A stretch of DNA of 64,000 bases from Hyphomicrobiales bacterium (GTDB lineage Bacteria > Pseudomonadota > Alphaproteobacteria > Rhizobiales > Rhizobiaceae): NCBI GenBank assembly GCA_900470805.1, contig UCCA01000005.1, positions 1-64,000 on the forward strand. Direction: 5' to 3'. Of this stretch, positions 34,563 through 44,060 are shown piece by piece. Positions within the stretch are counted from its first letter, which is position 1. Every line of letters starts with the position of its first letter. Made by a program: the position numbers and the translations under genes. The notes below the pieces were generated by a model. That model made no database searches. It was not told the DNA's origin and saw nothing but the letters and a program-made list of their open reading frames with translations.

Positions 34563-35486
34563 CTATAGGGAGACATGGGGTTTCGGCGCCGGGAAAGCGG
34601 CACGCAAAGTAGGCACCAATGGCACCGGTGCGGCGAGGTTGAGCGCATTACGCAAGGTGCCGCCGAGAGGAATTGGGGCGAAACCATCGGCAAGCCATCG
34701 CTCGGCAGCGTCAAACAATTCGCTCACCGACTGTTCCAGGTTTGCACGCAGCACGATACCGGCAACCGCGCCGACCGGAGGTTCCGTACCGAGCGTGATG
34801 ACCGGTACGGTTCCCGCACTGCCGAGAATAAGTTCGACTGGGTCTCCGATCGGTCCCGGCGGCAGATCGGCTTGCGTCGCCGCATGCCAGGCGATCACCG
34901 AAGGCCCCGTAGCAGGCTCCGGCGCGTTCAGCGGGCCGGCGATCGAAAAGGTGTTGTCGATATCGACATGCACGATGCGGTTCGACTCGACCAGGATGCC
35001 GGTCTCCCGATTGCCGATGACCGAGTCATGCGGCCAGCTCTGTTCGAGAGCGCGTACCGCCCGGGCTGCGTCATAGGCCGTCTGGGCATTGAGCTGCGCA
35101 CCACCGCCAAGCCCTGCACCGCCCCAGGCCGGAGCATCCTTCGGACCCTCCGGCGCGTAGGCATCTCGGATGCCGATCAGAAGGCCGCTGCGGCCATGCG
35201 ACAGGTGGGCGAGAGAGGCAACTCGGCGCGCGATATTGTAAGGATGGTCACGCTGCGGCGATGCGGCGATGAGAAAGCGGCCGTTCTTCGTCGCCCCCGC
35301 CAGCGTCGCGCCGGCGGCACTGCTTGCAAGCGTCACCGCAGCCGGCGGGCTTCCGTCGATACGGTCGATCCCCAGCACGCTGAATGCGACGGGCAATTCA
35401 TCCCACCGTGACAGGAGCTTGCGGCTTTCGGTAAGTTCCACCAGATGCGGTCCGGCAAGACCGAGTGCCAGATAGGGTTTGGTCAT
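34563..35486 (-). CDS. Short divergent luciferase-like protein
   Basis: The 307-residue protein keeps parts of the LLM fold: RDHPYNIARRVASLAHLSHG with GRSGLLIG in the position of the NtaA H-P-Y-x-x-A-R-x-x-x-x-L-x-H-L-x-x-G-R motif, and FSIAGPLNAPEPATGPSVIA near the usual F-x-V-x-G-P-L-N strand. It is more than 100 residues shorter than NtaA enzymes, and the R-Y-E-R-A box and the NVVT flavin strand are not recognisable. It may be an enzyme of unusual substrate or, as LuxB is to LuxA, a non-catalytic partner of the adjacent monooxygenase. Both ideas are inference. Confidence 0.7.
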   Translation of the reverse strand: MTKPYLALGLAGPHLVELTESRKLLSRWDELPVAFSVLGIDRIDGSPPAAVTLASSAAGATLAGATKNGRFLIAASPQRDHPYNIARRVASLAHLSHGRSGLLIGIRDAYAPEGPKDAPAWGGAGLGGGAQLNAQTAYDAARAVRALEQSWPHDSVIGNRETGILVESNRIVHVDIDNTFSIAGPLNAPEPATGPSVIAWHAATQADLPPGPIGDPVELILGSAGTVPVITLGTEPPVGAVAGIVLRANLEQSVSELFDAAERWLADGFAPIPLGGTLRNALNLAAPVPLVPTLRAAFPAPKPHVSL

Positions 35487-35498
35487 CGCAATGTCTCC

Positions 35499-36749
35499 TC
35501 AGTTCCCCTGCCCGCCGCGGCCAAGCCGGGCGATGCTCGATACGGGCGACGTGTCGTTGACCAAGTAGTCACCCAGAATGCGCGCCTTGTAGGCAACCGG
35601 ATTGTGGGACGCGAGCGTGCGTGCATTGCGCCAGTGGCGATCGAGCGCGGTCTCCTCGGAGGTCGCGGAGGCACCCAGCGCACCAAACACATGCGTCGCG
35701 GCGTGCAGAACACCGTCGACGATGACGAGCTGCGCCTGTGCGACAGCGACTTCTCCGGCGATGGCGCGCCTATCGCGCAATTCGACGTCGCCTGCTGCAT
35801 GAGCGGCGGCGATAAGATCGAGCGAACTGGCGGCTCGGCGCAATGCTGCTTCCGTCGAAAAGACGCGGGCCGAAACCTCGCCGATCACCTGCAGCAGCTG
35901 CGGATCGAGCGCAGGCACCGGGTTGAGACCCTGCGGATAATTGCGCCCGCGCGACTTGAGCGCCTTGATCCCGTCGCGCAGGATCGCGCGGGTAATCCCC
36001 GTTAGCACGGCCAGAAGGGCCGTCTGGTAGAAATGTCCCTGATAGACGACACGCTCGCTTGCCGGGAAGACGTCGCCGTCATGGGCGATGGCATCCTGAT
36101 AGGTGGCACTGCCACTTGCCGTGGTGCGCTGGCCAAACCCCGGCCAGTCGTCAGTCAGCACAACGCCCGGCTGGTGGCGGCTGACCAGGGTGGTGATCAG
36201 CGTGCCATCCTCACCCTTGCCTATCACGTCCAGCCAGTCGGCATAGAGGCTGCCCGTCGCGTAGAATTTTGCGCCGGTGACCTTGTAGTGGTCGTCCTCG
36301 CGCGTCACTACCGTCCTGATCGTGGCGTAGGTGCCGTTATTGGCCTCCGTCCAGCCACCACCGACGAACTCGCGGTCGCGGAAACGCTGGAACCAGCGTT
36401 CATTGGCGGGTGACGGCTTCGCATTCAGCCGGTCCTCGATGAAGGCGAGGTGATTGCGCCAGACATGGGCGACATTTGCATCCGCCTCGGCCAGCAGCGC
36501 GAGAAGATAATAGGTCTGTTCCAGTGAAGCGCCCCATCCGCCGAATTCTTCGGGTACGCGGACCAGGGCGAAATGTGCGTCTTTCAGCCATTGCACCTGC
36601 TCGAAGGGAAATGTGCGGTTGCGCTCGCGCTCGACATTGCCCTCGGCAATGCGATCGAAGATCGGCTGAAAGCGCGCCACAAGCGCCTCTTCGTTTGCAG
36701 TTGCGGGGCGCAGATAGGTAAGCGAAGCCGGGGCATCCACTGCGGTCAT
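35499..36749 (-). CDS. DszC/SfnB-like flavin-dependent monooxygenase (acyl-CoA dehydrogenase fold)
   Basis: The 416-residue protein belongs to the same oxygenase branch of the acyl-CoA dehydrogenase fold as the product at 10607: FPFEQVQWLKDAHFALVRVP followed by EEFGGWG, GGGWTEANNGTY, VTGAKFYATGSLYADWLDVI, WPGFGQRTTASGSATY, and the C-terminal HVFGALGASATSEETALDRH with WRNARTLASHNP. Reduced FMN and O2 are the expected cosubstrates. It lies 12 bp from the short LLM gene and 64 bp after the permease genes in one operon, which ties it to the compound taken up by that importer. Confidence 0.83.
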   Translation of the reverse strand: MTAVDAPASLTYLRPATANEEALVARFQPIFDRIAEGNVERERNRTFPFEQVQWLKDAHFALVRVPEEFGGWGASLEQTYYLLALLAEADANVAHVWRNHLAFIEDRLNAKPSPANERWFQRFRDREFVGGGWTEANNGTYATIRTVVTREDDHYKVTGAKFYATGSLYADWLDVIGKGEDGTLITTLVSRHQPGVVLTDDWPGFGQRTTASGSATYQDAIAHDGDVFPASERVVYQGHFYQTALLAVLTGITRAILRDGIKALKSRGRNYPQGLNPVPALDPQLLQVIGEVSARVFSTEAALRRAASSLDLIAAAHAAGDVELRDRRAIAGEVAVAQAQLVIVDGVLHAATHVFGALGASATSEETALDRHWRNARTLASHNPVAYKARILGDYLVNDTSPVSSIARLGRGGQGN

Positions 36750-36813
36750 GATTTTTGTCTCCTTATGAGTGGTGCAGCATCAAAAATGAGGTGGAGGCGA
36801 GGCACAGAAGTGC

Positions 36814-37806
36814 TCAACTTCGTCTCGCCGGATCACGCCATTGCGCGATAAGATCGACCGCCAGAGTGCTGACGACGAAGATGGAAGCAGCAAAGATCGT
36901 CGTGCCGATCACCAGTGGGAAATCACCGTCGAGTGCCGCCGCAATCGCCATTCTGCCGATTCCGTCCAGCCCGAATATCGTCTCGGTGACGATCGCCCCG
37001 CCCATGATGACCGCCAGTTCCAGGCCGCCTAGCGTGATGATCGGATTGAGGGCGGATTTCAGCGCATGCGAGAGGTAGATGCGGCTTTCCGAAAGCCCCT
37101 TTGCGCGGGCCGTGCGGATATAGTCCTGGCCGAGCACGTCCAGCATTCCAGCCCGGACGATCCGCTGGAAAATGCCGATTTCTGCAATGACCAGTGTTGC
37201 CCAGGGCAGGATGAGATGCCGGGCCCATTCCAGCGGATTTTCCGTCAGAGGCACATAGCCGCTGCTCGGGAACCAGGCAAAGCCGTGGCTGGTCAGCTGG
37301 AAGAACAGGAAATAGGAGATCAGGATGCCGGTGAGGAATGTCGGAACCGAGAGCCCGACATAGGCGAAGAATGCCAGGAGATGATCCACGAACCGCCCCT
37401 GCCAGCGCGCCGCAGCAACACCGGTGATGATGGCGATCGTCATCCAGATGACGAGGGCACCGAGCGCCAAGGAGATGGTGACCGGCGCCTTGGCGAGGAT
37501 CAGCTCCGTCACCGGTGCCTGTTTGCGAAATGAGAACCCGAGCGCCGGCGGCCAGTGGAACAGTCCCATCGGCGCGCCCTGAATATCGGGACCGCGATAG
37601 AGATAATACCAGAGCTGCAGATACCAGGGCTCATTCAGCCTGAGCGCGCGGGCGACACCTTCGATCGTTTCCTGCGTGGCATTGCGCGGCGCGAGCATGG
37701 CAGCAGGATTTCGATAGGCGACACGGGTGATGAAAAAGGACAGGATCAGGACGATGACCAGCGTGGCCGCCGACCGAACGATCGTGGATGCGGAATTCTT
37801 GACCAT
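36814..37806 (-). CDS. Peptide/nickel-type ABC permease (DppB-like)
   Basis: The 330-residue inner-membrane protein has an N-terminal membrane helix, a large periplasmic loop (NEPWYLQLWYYLYRGPDIQG) typical of the DppB/OppB subgroup, and five further helices. Its EAA loop, ARAKGLSESRIYLSHALKSA followed by LNPIITLGGL, contacts the ATPase, and ETIFGLDGIGRM near the end is a family marker. It sits 3 bp after the second permease gene in the operon that starts at 42120. Confidence 0.88.
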   Translation of the reverse strand: MVKNSASTIVRSAATLVIVLILSFFITRVAYRNPAAMLAPRNATQETIEGVARALRLNEPWYLQLWYYLYRGPDIQGAPMGLFHWPPALGFSFRKQAPVTELILAKAPVTISLALGALVIWMTIAIITGVAAARWQGRFVDHLLAFFAYVGLSVPTFLTGILISYFLFFQLTSHGFAWFPSSGYVPLTENPLEWARHLILPWATLVIAEIGIFQRIVRAGMLDVLGQDYIRTARAKGLSESRIYLSHALKSALNPIITLGGLELAVIMGGAIVTETIFGLDGIGRMAIAAALDGDFPLVIGTTIFAASIFVVSTLAVDLIAQWRDPARRS

Positions 37807-37809
37807 GGC

Positions 37810-38754
37810 TCAAGCAGACCTTTGATGGGGATCGAGCACCGTTCTCAAGCCAGAACTCAAAGTGTTGAAACCGACGACCGTCAGGAACAGCGCAAGGCCG
37901 GGCCCTGCCAGGAACCACGGCTGATCCTGATAAAGCGAGGTTCTCTGGGCCTCCGCGATCATGTTGCCCCAGCTCGGCAACGGCGCCTGAATTCCGACCC
38001 CGAGAAACGAAAGCGTGGCTTCCGCGACGATATTTGCCGGCAATTGCACGGCCCAGTAGACGAGCACGGTCGGCAAGATATTGGGGAGGATGTCGAGAAG
38101 AATGATCCGCGTTTTCGATGCGCCGATCGTCACCGACGCCTCTACCATCGGGCTTTTCCGCAATTCGAGGACCAGTCCACGCGTCAGCTTGGCAAAATAG
38201 GTCCAGGAAAAGAGCGCAATGACCAGAATGACGACGATGACAGGCGGAATGATCGGTTGACCCGTCCCGCCACGATTGAGCGAAAGCAGGCTCAAAGCCG
38301 TCACCACGAACGGGAATGACAACGCGACGTCTATGCCCTGACTGACGAAGCGATCGACCCGGCCGGCGAAAAAGCCGCTTGCCATGCCGACAAGAGTGCC
38401 GATCAGCATCGCGATCGTCGTGGCGGGAATGCCGACAAGCAGTGACACCTGTGCACCATAAAGGGTTCGAACAAGCACATCGCGCCCGTTGCCATCGGCC
38501 CCAAGGGGAAAGGCGGCGGTGGGACCGATCGGCAATCCCATCTCGTCCAGCGCCGCATCCGAAAACTGTTCAGTCGGGCCATGCCCGAGAAGCAACGAGA
38601 CGAGCGGCGCCGAAAAAGCCGCGATCAGAACCAGGAGCACGATGCCCGCTCCGATGCGAACGCTGCGCTGCTGCCAGAGCACCAGCAACAACCGCGGCCG
38701 GGACCCGGCCGCCTCCGCCGGGACTGGATTTTCGACAATGGCTTCAGCCAGCAT
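37810..38754 (-). CDS. Peptide/nickel-type ABC permease (DppC-like)
   Basis: The 314-residue protein carries the N-terminal OppC-type region and helix, FPLGADGNGRDVLVRTLYGA (the D-x-x-G-R-D marker of DppC proteins), and the EAA loop ASVTIGASKTRIILLDILPN followed by ILPTVLVYW. It forms a heterodimer with the adjacent DppB-like protein. The start overlaps the ATPase stop by 11 bp. Confidence 0.88.
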   Translation of the reverse strand: MLAEAIVENPVPAEAAGSRPRLLLVLWQQRSVRIGAGIVLLVLIAAFSAPLVSLLLGHGPTEQFSDAALDEMGLPIGPTAAFPLGADGNGRDVLVRTLYGAQVSLLVGIPATTIAMLIGTLVGMASGFFAGRVDRFVSQGIDVALSFPFVVTALSLLSLNRGGTGQPIIPPVIVVILVIALFSWTYFAKLTRGLVLELRKSPMVEASVTIGASKTRIILLDILPNILPTVLVYWAVQLPANIVAEATLSFLGVGIQAPLPSWGNMIAEAQRTSLYQDQPWFLAGPGLALFLTVVGFNTLSSGLRTVLDPHQRSA

Positions 38755-40354
38755 GGGACACCACTTTCAACGGAAATCCGACTGCCTGACGCCTGCGCCC
38801 CGGCACCGCCGCCAGAAGCCGTTTCGTGTAATCGTGCTCGGGATGTTCGAAAATGCGCCGGGCGGGCCCGGTTTCGACGATGCGGCCGTTTTCGAGCACG
38901 GCAACCCGGTCGCACAATTCGCCAACGACTCCGAGATCATGGGAGATGAAGAGAAACGAGATGCCCAGGCGATCGCGCAGATCCGCGAGCAGCGCGACGA
39001 TCTTTGCCTGAGTGGTGATATCGAGCGCCGATACGGCCTCGTCGGCGACGATCAGCGAAGGCCGCAAGGCGATCGACCGCGCGATCGCGATACGCTGGCG
39101 CTGGCCACCCGACAGTTGCGACGGCAGCCGCCCGAGTATCTCTTCCGGCAATTCGACATCCGACAATAGCTGCCTGACCTTTTCGCCGATCCTTGCCCTG
39201 TCGCGCTCGCCGGCAATGACGAAAGGATCGGCAAGGATCGCTTCCACCCGCCGGCGCGGATTGAGGCTTGCATAGGGATCCTGAAAGATGACCTGGATCG
39301 CCCGGCGGAGATCCGCCTTCAGGCTGATGGCTCCGGGACTTGCATATTCTTCGCCGCCAAGCGCGATCGTGCCCGCATCGGGGCAGTCGAGGCCGGCGAT
39401 GATCCGGCCGATGGTCGATTTCCCCGATCCGGATTCCCCGACCAGTCCAAGGATTTCGCCTTTCCCCACGACAAAGGAGACATCCTTCAGCAGCGGCTGC
39501 GATGGTTCGAAGGATCGCCCGAGCGAGCGGACGTCGAGAAGCGGACTGCCCACCTCACCGGCGGCGGGCCTGGCATATGTTCGCGGGCCTGCAAGGCGGG
39601 CCGCACCGAGCAGCTGGCTCGTATAGGCATTTTTCGGCCTGTCGTAGATGACGCCGGCCGGCGCTTTCTCCACCACCAGACCGTTGCGCATCACCACAAC
39701 GTCGTCGGCGATATCGGACACGACCGCGAGATCGTGGCTGACGAAAACGAGCGCCGTTCCGTGTTTCTCCTGCAGGCGCTTGAGCAGGTCGAGGATGGAT
39801 GCCTGTACCGTGACATCGAGTGCCGTCGTCGGTTCGTCGGCGATGATCAGACCCGGATCAAGCGCGATCGCCATGGCGATCATCACCCGCTGTCGCATGC
39901 CGCCGGAAAGATGGCGCGGATACTGGTTTAGCCGGGTAGCGGAATTATCGATGCCGACATCGTCGAGAAGGCCGAGCACACGCTCGCGTCTTTCCTTGCG
40001 GCCCATCCTGCGATGCGCCGAGATTGCCTCACCGATCTGTTCGCCGATCGTCTTCAGCGGATGAAGATTGCTCAGCGGATCTTGAAACACGAAGCCGATC
40101 TCCGCCCCGCGGATCTTTCGCAGCGTCCCGGATGACGCGCCCAGAATCTCCCGGCCTCGGTGCAGGACGCTGCCCTGCACCGAGGCCGATATCGGCAAGA
40201 GGCCGGTTGCTCCGAGAAGGCCCGCGCTTTTCCCGGAACCGGATTCACCGACGATTGCCAGCGTCCGGCCCGCATCGACGTCGAACGTGACACCCCTCAC
40301 GGCTTCGACGCGACCGAAACGGACCTTTAGGTCGCTGACGGAGAAAACACTCAT
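38744..40354 (-). CDS. Fused double ABC ATPase (DppD-DppF type)
   Basis: The 536-residue protein has two ATPase modules. Module 1 has Walker [11 protein letters not shown] (about 35-44), signature LSGGMRQRV and Walker [13 protein letters not shown]. Module 2 has [12 protein letters not shown], signature [14 protein letters not shown] and LIVADEAVSALD. The module 2 Walker B reads DEA where most have DEP. Fused DppDF ATPases energise peptide/glutathione-type importers. I chose ATG 40354 (MSVFSVSDLKVRFG), which lies 8 bp after the binding-protein gene; longer frames would extend deep into that gene. Confidence 0.88.
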   Translation of the reverse strand: MSVFSVSDLKVRFGRVEAVRGVTFDVDAGRTLAIVGESGSGKSAGLLGATGLLPISASVQGSVLHRGREILGASSGTLRKIRGAEIGFVFQDPLSNLHPLKTIGEQIGEAISAHRRMGRKERRERVLGLLDDVGIDNSATRLNQYPRHLSGGMRQRVMIAMAIALDPGLIIADEPTTALDVTVQASILDLLKRLQEKHGTALVFVSHDLAVVSDIADDVVVMRNGLVVEKAPAGVIYDRPKNAYTSQLLGAARLAGPRTYARPAAGEVGSPLLDVRSLGRSFEPSQPLLKDVSFVVGKGEILGLVGESGSGKSTIGRIIAGLDCPDAGTIALGGEEYASPGAISLKADLRRAIQVIFQDPYASLNPRRRVEAILADPFVIAGERDRARIGEKVRQLLSDVELPEEILGRLPSQLSGGQRQRIAIARSIALRPSLIVADEAVSALDITTQAKIVALLADLRDRLGISFLFISHDLGVVGELCDRVAVLENGRIVETGPARRIFEHPEHDYTKRLLAAVPGRRRQAVGFPLKVVSHAG

Positions 40355-40362
40355 TTCAGGGC

Positions 40363-42120
40363 TCAGTTCTTGACCGCGATATTGGTGATATCGGCCTGAA
40401 CGGCGAGCGACGACCATGCCCAGTGGGTGATGCGTTCGGAGGTCAGCGCGATCTTGCGCTTTTCGAACAATGGGATCCACGGCAGGTCAGCGGAAACGAG
40501 CTTGTCTGCCTTGGCCCAGATCGGACCGGGATTGTCGGAAGGGAAGGCTTCCGCGGCAAGCTTGTTCAGCTCCTTGTTGCTGTAGCAGATGGCGCTGGCA
40601 TTGCCGGTGCCGCAGGGCGATGCATCCGAGTTCAACCAGCCACCGAGCAGCATGCGTGTGCTGGGTCCCTGCCAATCCGGCGCGAACTGCGAACCGAGCG
40701 AGATATCCCAACGGCTCTTGGCGTCCTGGATGAAGGCATACCACTGCGACGGCGGGATCGGGATGAGATTGAGTTCGATGCCGGCTGCTGCCACGTCTTC
40801 CTTGACTGCGACTGCGATGGCTTCGAACTGCGCCGTCGTGCGGTATACGGCGTCGATCTTCAGGCCCTTCGGATAACCGGCCTTCGCCAGCAGTTCCTTT
40901 GCCTTGGCCGTATCACCCCTGCTGCCTTCGGTCGGATAGGGATCGAAAGGCTCGTAACCGAGGATCGTTGAGGTGATGATCTGCGAAAGCGGCACGGCGG
41001 AGATCGGGCCGCCCTGAATCTGGACGAGATGAGCACGATTGACGGCATAGCTCAGCGCTTGGCGGACTTCGAGCTTTCGCAGCGCATCCGCACCTTCGCT
41101 CTTGACCTCGGGACGAGCATTGAGCGTGATGAAGTTGGCAGCGCCGCTATTGGAAGCATGCAGCTGCGCCTGTTTCTGGGTCTGGAAACGACGGATCGCG
41201 CTGCGCGGCGGAACTTCCAGATAAAGCGACAGGTCGGCTTCGCCGGCCTCGATCTTCTGGACGACGCTGTCTTCGCTATTGGCCGTGAAATCGACGACGA
41301 TCTCATCGACATAGGCCTTCCGAGCCTGGTCGCTTTCCGGCTTGAAATTTTTCGCCTTCTTCAGAACCAGCTTTTGGCCATCCTGATAGGACTGGACGTA
41401 ATACGGACCGCTGGAGGGGAAATTCTTGCGGAATTCGGCCGAGTCCGGGAAATATTTCGAGGCGATTTCCGGCGGCAGCGGCGAGACGAAGTTCATCGAG
41501 AGAATATTGAGGAAATCGTAGTTCTTGGTATCGGACTTGATAACCAGCGTCTTGTCGTCGGGCGCAGAAACCCCGGCGATCTCGTGGCTGTCGATGAAGG
41601 CCTTCGAAGCGGACAGATCGCCGGTCGGAACCTTCGAGAAGTCCTGGCAATAGGCCTTGAAGCCGGAGATTGCCAGGTTGAAGTAGTTGATTGCCGCGAC
41701 CTGCTTGTTCGGGTCGCAGAAACGCTTGATATCGTAGACGAAATCGGATGCGACGATCTTGCGTTCCGTCGGCCCGGAGAAAAAGACGTCGTCCTTCAGA
41801 TGGAAGGTATATGTCTTGCCGTCGGCGCTCACATCCCAGGATTTCGCAAGGTCCGAAACAAGCTGCGTATCGTCCTTGATATCTTTGGACGAGCCCGGAT
41901 AGGTGACCAGCTGGCGGGTGACGGCACGCAGGATTTCCCAGGAATCGACGCTATAGCCGGTCAGCGGATCGAAAGCATCGAGATCGGCCTGGAGCGAGGC
42001 GATCCGCAACGTGCCTCCGAACTTCGGCTCTTCGGCCTTGGCTGGCATAAGGAACGCAGCCTGAATGGCGATGGCAGAGATCGCGATCCGTCTTGAGGAT
42101 CGGCGAATGGAATGCGTCAT
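40363..42120 (-). CDS. Peptide-type ABC substrate-binding protein (SBP family 5)
   Basis: The 585-residue periplasmic protein has a Sec signal (RRIAISAIAIQAAFLMPAKA, cleavage near residue 29), then the family-5 start FGGTLRIASLQADLDAFDPL and the hallmark LAKSWDVSADGKTYTFHLKD followed by DVFFSG. The second lobe has LRKLEVRQALSYAVNRAHLV. It is first in a seven-gene minus-strand operon (importer, then three flavin monooxygenase-type proteins), which implies that the captured ligand is the monooxygenase substrate. It has four Cys residues, of which two lie in SPCGTGNASAICYSN and may pair. Confidence 0.88.
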   Translation of the reverse strand: MTHSIRRSSRRIAISAIAIQAAFLMPAKAEEPKFGGTLRIASLQADLDAFDPLTGYSVDSWEILRAVTRQLVTYPGSSKDIKDDTQLVSDLAKSWDVSADGKTYTFHLKDDVFFSGPTERKIVASDFVYDIKRFCDPNKQVAAINYFNLAISGFKAYCQDFSKVPTGDLSASKAFIDSHEIAGVSAPDDKTLVIKSDTKNYDFLNILSMNFVSPLPPEIASKYFPDSAEFRKNFPSSGPYYVQSYQDGQKLVLKKAKNFKPESDQARKAYVDEIVVDFTANSEDSVVQKIEAGEADLSLYLEVPPRSAIRRFQTQKQAQLHASNSGAANFITLNARPEVKSEGADALRKLEVRQALSYAVNRAHLVQIQGGPISAVPLSQIITSTILGYEPFDPYPTEGSRGDTAKAKELLAKAGYPKGLKIDAVYRTTAQFEAIAVAVKEDVAAAGIELNLIPIPPSQWYAFIQDAKSRWDISLGSQFAPDWQGPSTRMLLGGWLNSDASPCGTGNASAICYSNKELNKLAAEAFPSDNPGPIWAKADKLVSADLPWIPLFEKRKIALTSERITHWAWSSLAVQADITNIAVKN

Positions 42121-42141
42121 TGGGGTCTCCCGTGAGATTAA

Positions 42142-42159
42142 TATCTATAGTTTTTATAT
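42142..42159 (-). promoter_or_regulatory. Weak copy of the shared 18-bp motif
   Basis: On the minus strand this reads ATATAAAAACTATAGATA, matching CTATTAAATCCATAGACA at 13 of 18 positions, including the ATAGA core. It is 21 bp from the start of the binding-protein gene at 42120. Confidence 0.3.
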
Positions 42160-42433
42160 ATTTTTTAGAAAACGAAAATGCGCGAAACGTCCAAATGCGC
42201 GCCCGGAGAGAAAAATAAGCTTCAAAATTATCGCGTTTCGCGAAAAATCTCCCACCCACGATTTTTTAAGTGTATCGGGGAGGACGTCCAAGACGTATCG
42301 GATGCAAAGGACGTGCGAATGCTCGCGAGCACGCAAATCGTTAAAATGACCCGGTTGGCGATAGAGGATTTTCTCAGACGACCGACATTTTAGAACGGAA
42401 GCACCGCGTCACCAGGCCCTTTCTGTAGCATAC

Positions 42434-42451
42434 CTATTAAATCCATAGACA
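42434..42451 (+). promoter_or_regulatory. Copy 2 of the shared 18-bp motif
   Basis: CTATTAAATCCATAGACA lies directly upstream of the AAGGGGA ribosome-binding site of the gene at 42465. It matches the copy at 6976 at 13 of 18 positions, including TAAAT and ATAGA. Its closeness to the start codon argues against it being a -10 box. Confidence 0.4.
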
Positions 42452-42464
42452 AGGGGATTGATAG

Positions 42465-44060
42465 ATGCTGTCCGGACGAAATTCAAAGTCGAAAATGTCG
42501 CGTTTCGCCGGCATGCTGATTGCCGCAACGCTGATCTCGGGACACGCATTTTCCGCCGAAAATGGCGGTACGCTCAATCTCATCGTCCAGCCCGAACCGA
42601 TCTCGCTGAACCCCGGCATCAACCGGCTCGGCCCGGCAACCTTTGTTGGCAACAAGATCTACGATTCGCTCCTCGGATATTCCGCTAAGGATATCGCCCC
42701 CATTCCGCGGCTTGCGGAAAGCTGGACGATCTCTCCGGACGGCAAGACCTATACGTTCAAGCTGCGCCATGGCGTTACCTGGCACGACGGAGAGCCTTTC
42801 ACCTCCAGGGACGTCTCCTTCAGCATCGGCGATTTCCTGCCCGTACAGCACGCCCGCTCCAAGGACCTGCGTGCCGAGATCGACAGGATCGAGACGCCGG
42901 ACGACTTCACCGTGGTCTTCGTCCTGAAGGCGCCTTACCCCGCCTTCATTCGCTCGCTGAACGTGGCGATCGTGCCGGCGCACAAATATGTGGGCGTCAC
43001 CGACTTTCGCGCCGCGCCGACAAATGGCGAATTCATCGGCACCGGTCCGTTCAAGTTCGCCGAATGGAAAAAGGGCAGCATCATTCGCCTCGTGCGCAAC
43101 GACAAATCCTGGGATGCCGGCAAGCCCTATCTCGACGAGATAGATTTCCAGGTCGTTCCCGATGCGAATTCGCGCTCCATCGCCTTCGAGACCGGGCAGG
43201 TCGATGTGCTGCGTTCCGGTGACGTCGAAAATTTCGACATACCGCGCCTCGCCGCTCTCGACGGCGTCAATATCAGCGAAGCCGGATGGGAATTCCTACA
43301 GCCGATCGGCTATGTCCACATCAACAACCGCAATCCGATCCTCGCAAACCAGAAGGTGCGTCAGGCGATCGTCCAGGCAATCGATCGTGATTTCATCATC
43401 AACACGATATTTGCCGGCTATGGAAAACCGAGCAATGGACCGCTCTCTCGGCTCTCGTCCTACAAGGATACCAGCGTCGAGACCGTCTACCCCTTCGATC
43501 CCGAAAAGTCAGAGGCCCTGCTCGACGAAGCCGGCTACAAGGCCGCCGCAGACGGCACGCGCTTCACCCTGAAACTGGTCCCCCTGCCCTATGGCGAACT
43601 CTGGTCGCGCCAGGCCGAATATCTGCGCGAAGCGCTCGGCGCCGTCGGCATCAAGGTGGAGATCGCCTCGGTCGACGTTGCCGGATGGTTCAAGCGTCTG
43701 ACCACGTTCGATTACGATATCGCCCAGAATTTCGTCTACACGACCGCCGATCCGGGCATCGGCATTTCCTACGGCTACAGGACCGTCCAGGGCAACAATG
43801 CCGGCAGCACGGGCGGCAATGTCAACGGTTATTCCAATCCCGAAATCGATGTGCTTCTCGATCAAGGTGCGCATGAAGCAGATGATGCGAAACGCAAACA
43901 GATCTATTCCAAGGTCCAGCAGATCCTGTCGCGCGACGTTCCGATGGTATGGACCCATGACATCGTCTTCCCCACACTCTATCGCGACAAGGTCCAGGAC
44001 CTGATCTCCACCGCCCTCGGCACCGACGACAATTTCGCCTCGGTCTGGCTGAAGAAGTGA
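42465..44060 (+). CDS. Peptide-type ABC substrate-binding protein (SBP family 5)
   Basis: The 531-residue periplasmic protein has a Sec signal (MLIAATLISGHAFSA, cleavage near residue 31), then GGTLNLIVQPEPISLNPGIN and the family-5 hallmark LAESWTISPDGKTYTFKLRH with GVTWHDGEPF. The second lobe has NQKVRQAIVQAIDRDFIINT and ends VWLKK. It is not a close copy of the divergent binding protein at 40363, so the two importers probably take different ligands. It opens the plus-strand operon with two permeases, a double ATPase, an SsuD-like monooxygenase and an acetyltransferase. ATG 42495 is an alternative start. Confidence 0.88.
   Translation: MLSGRNSKSKMSRFAGMLIAATLISGHAFSAENGGTLNLIVQPEPISLNPGINRLGPATFVGNKIYDSLLGYSAKDIAPIPRLAESWTISPDGKTYTFKLRHGVTWHDGEPFTSRDVSFSIGDFLPVQHARSKDLRAEIDRIETPDDFTVVFVLKAPYPAFIRSLNVAIVPAHKYVGVTDFRAAPTNGEFIGTGPFKFAEWKKGSIIRLVRNDKSWDAGKPYLDEIDFQVVPDANSRSIAFETGQVDVLRSGDVENFDIPRLAALDGVNISEAGWEFLQPIGYVHINNRNPILANQKVRQAIVQAIDRDFIINTIFAGYGKPSNGPLSRLSSYKDTSVETVYPFDPEKSEALLDEAGYKAAADGTRFTLKLVPLPYGELWSRQAEYLREALGAVGIKVEIASVDVAGWFKRLTTFDYDIAQNFVYTTADPGIGISYGYRTVQGNNAGSTGGNVNGYSNPEIDVLLDQGAHEADDAKRKQIYSKVQQILSRDVPMVWTHDIVFPTLYRDKVQDLISTALGTDDNFASVWLKK

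Larger units (their letters stand above)
42121..42464. promoter_or_regulatory. Divergent control region of the two peptide-type importer operons
   Basis: The 344-bp AT-rich region separates the minus-strand operon (start 42120) from the plus-strand operon (start 42465). It holds one clear copy of the shared 18-bp motif next to the right gene (42434-42451) and a weaker copy near the left gene (42142-42159). The right gene has an AAGGGGA ribosome-binding site at 42451-42457. No small open frame in it shows a protein pattern. Confidence 0.5.

Noticed and set aside
41029..42096. 355-codon plus-strand open frame opposite the binding-protein gene
   Set aside because: Antisense shadow of the 40363-42120 gene, with no signal or family features.
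42445..42450. CATAGA in the shared motif read as a -10 promoter box
   Set aside because: It lies only about 15 bp from the start codon at 42465, which would leave no room for the ribosome-binding site; a regulator site is more plausible.
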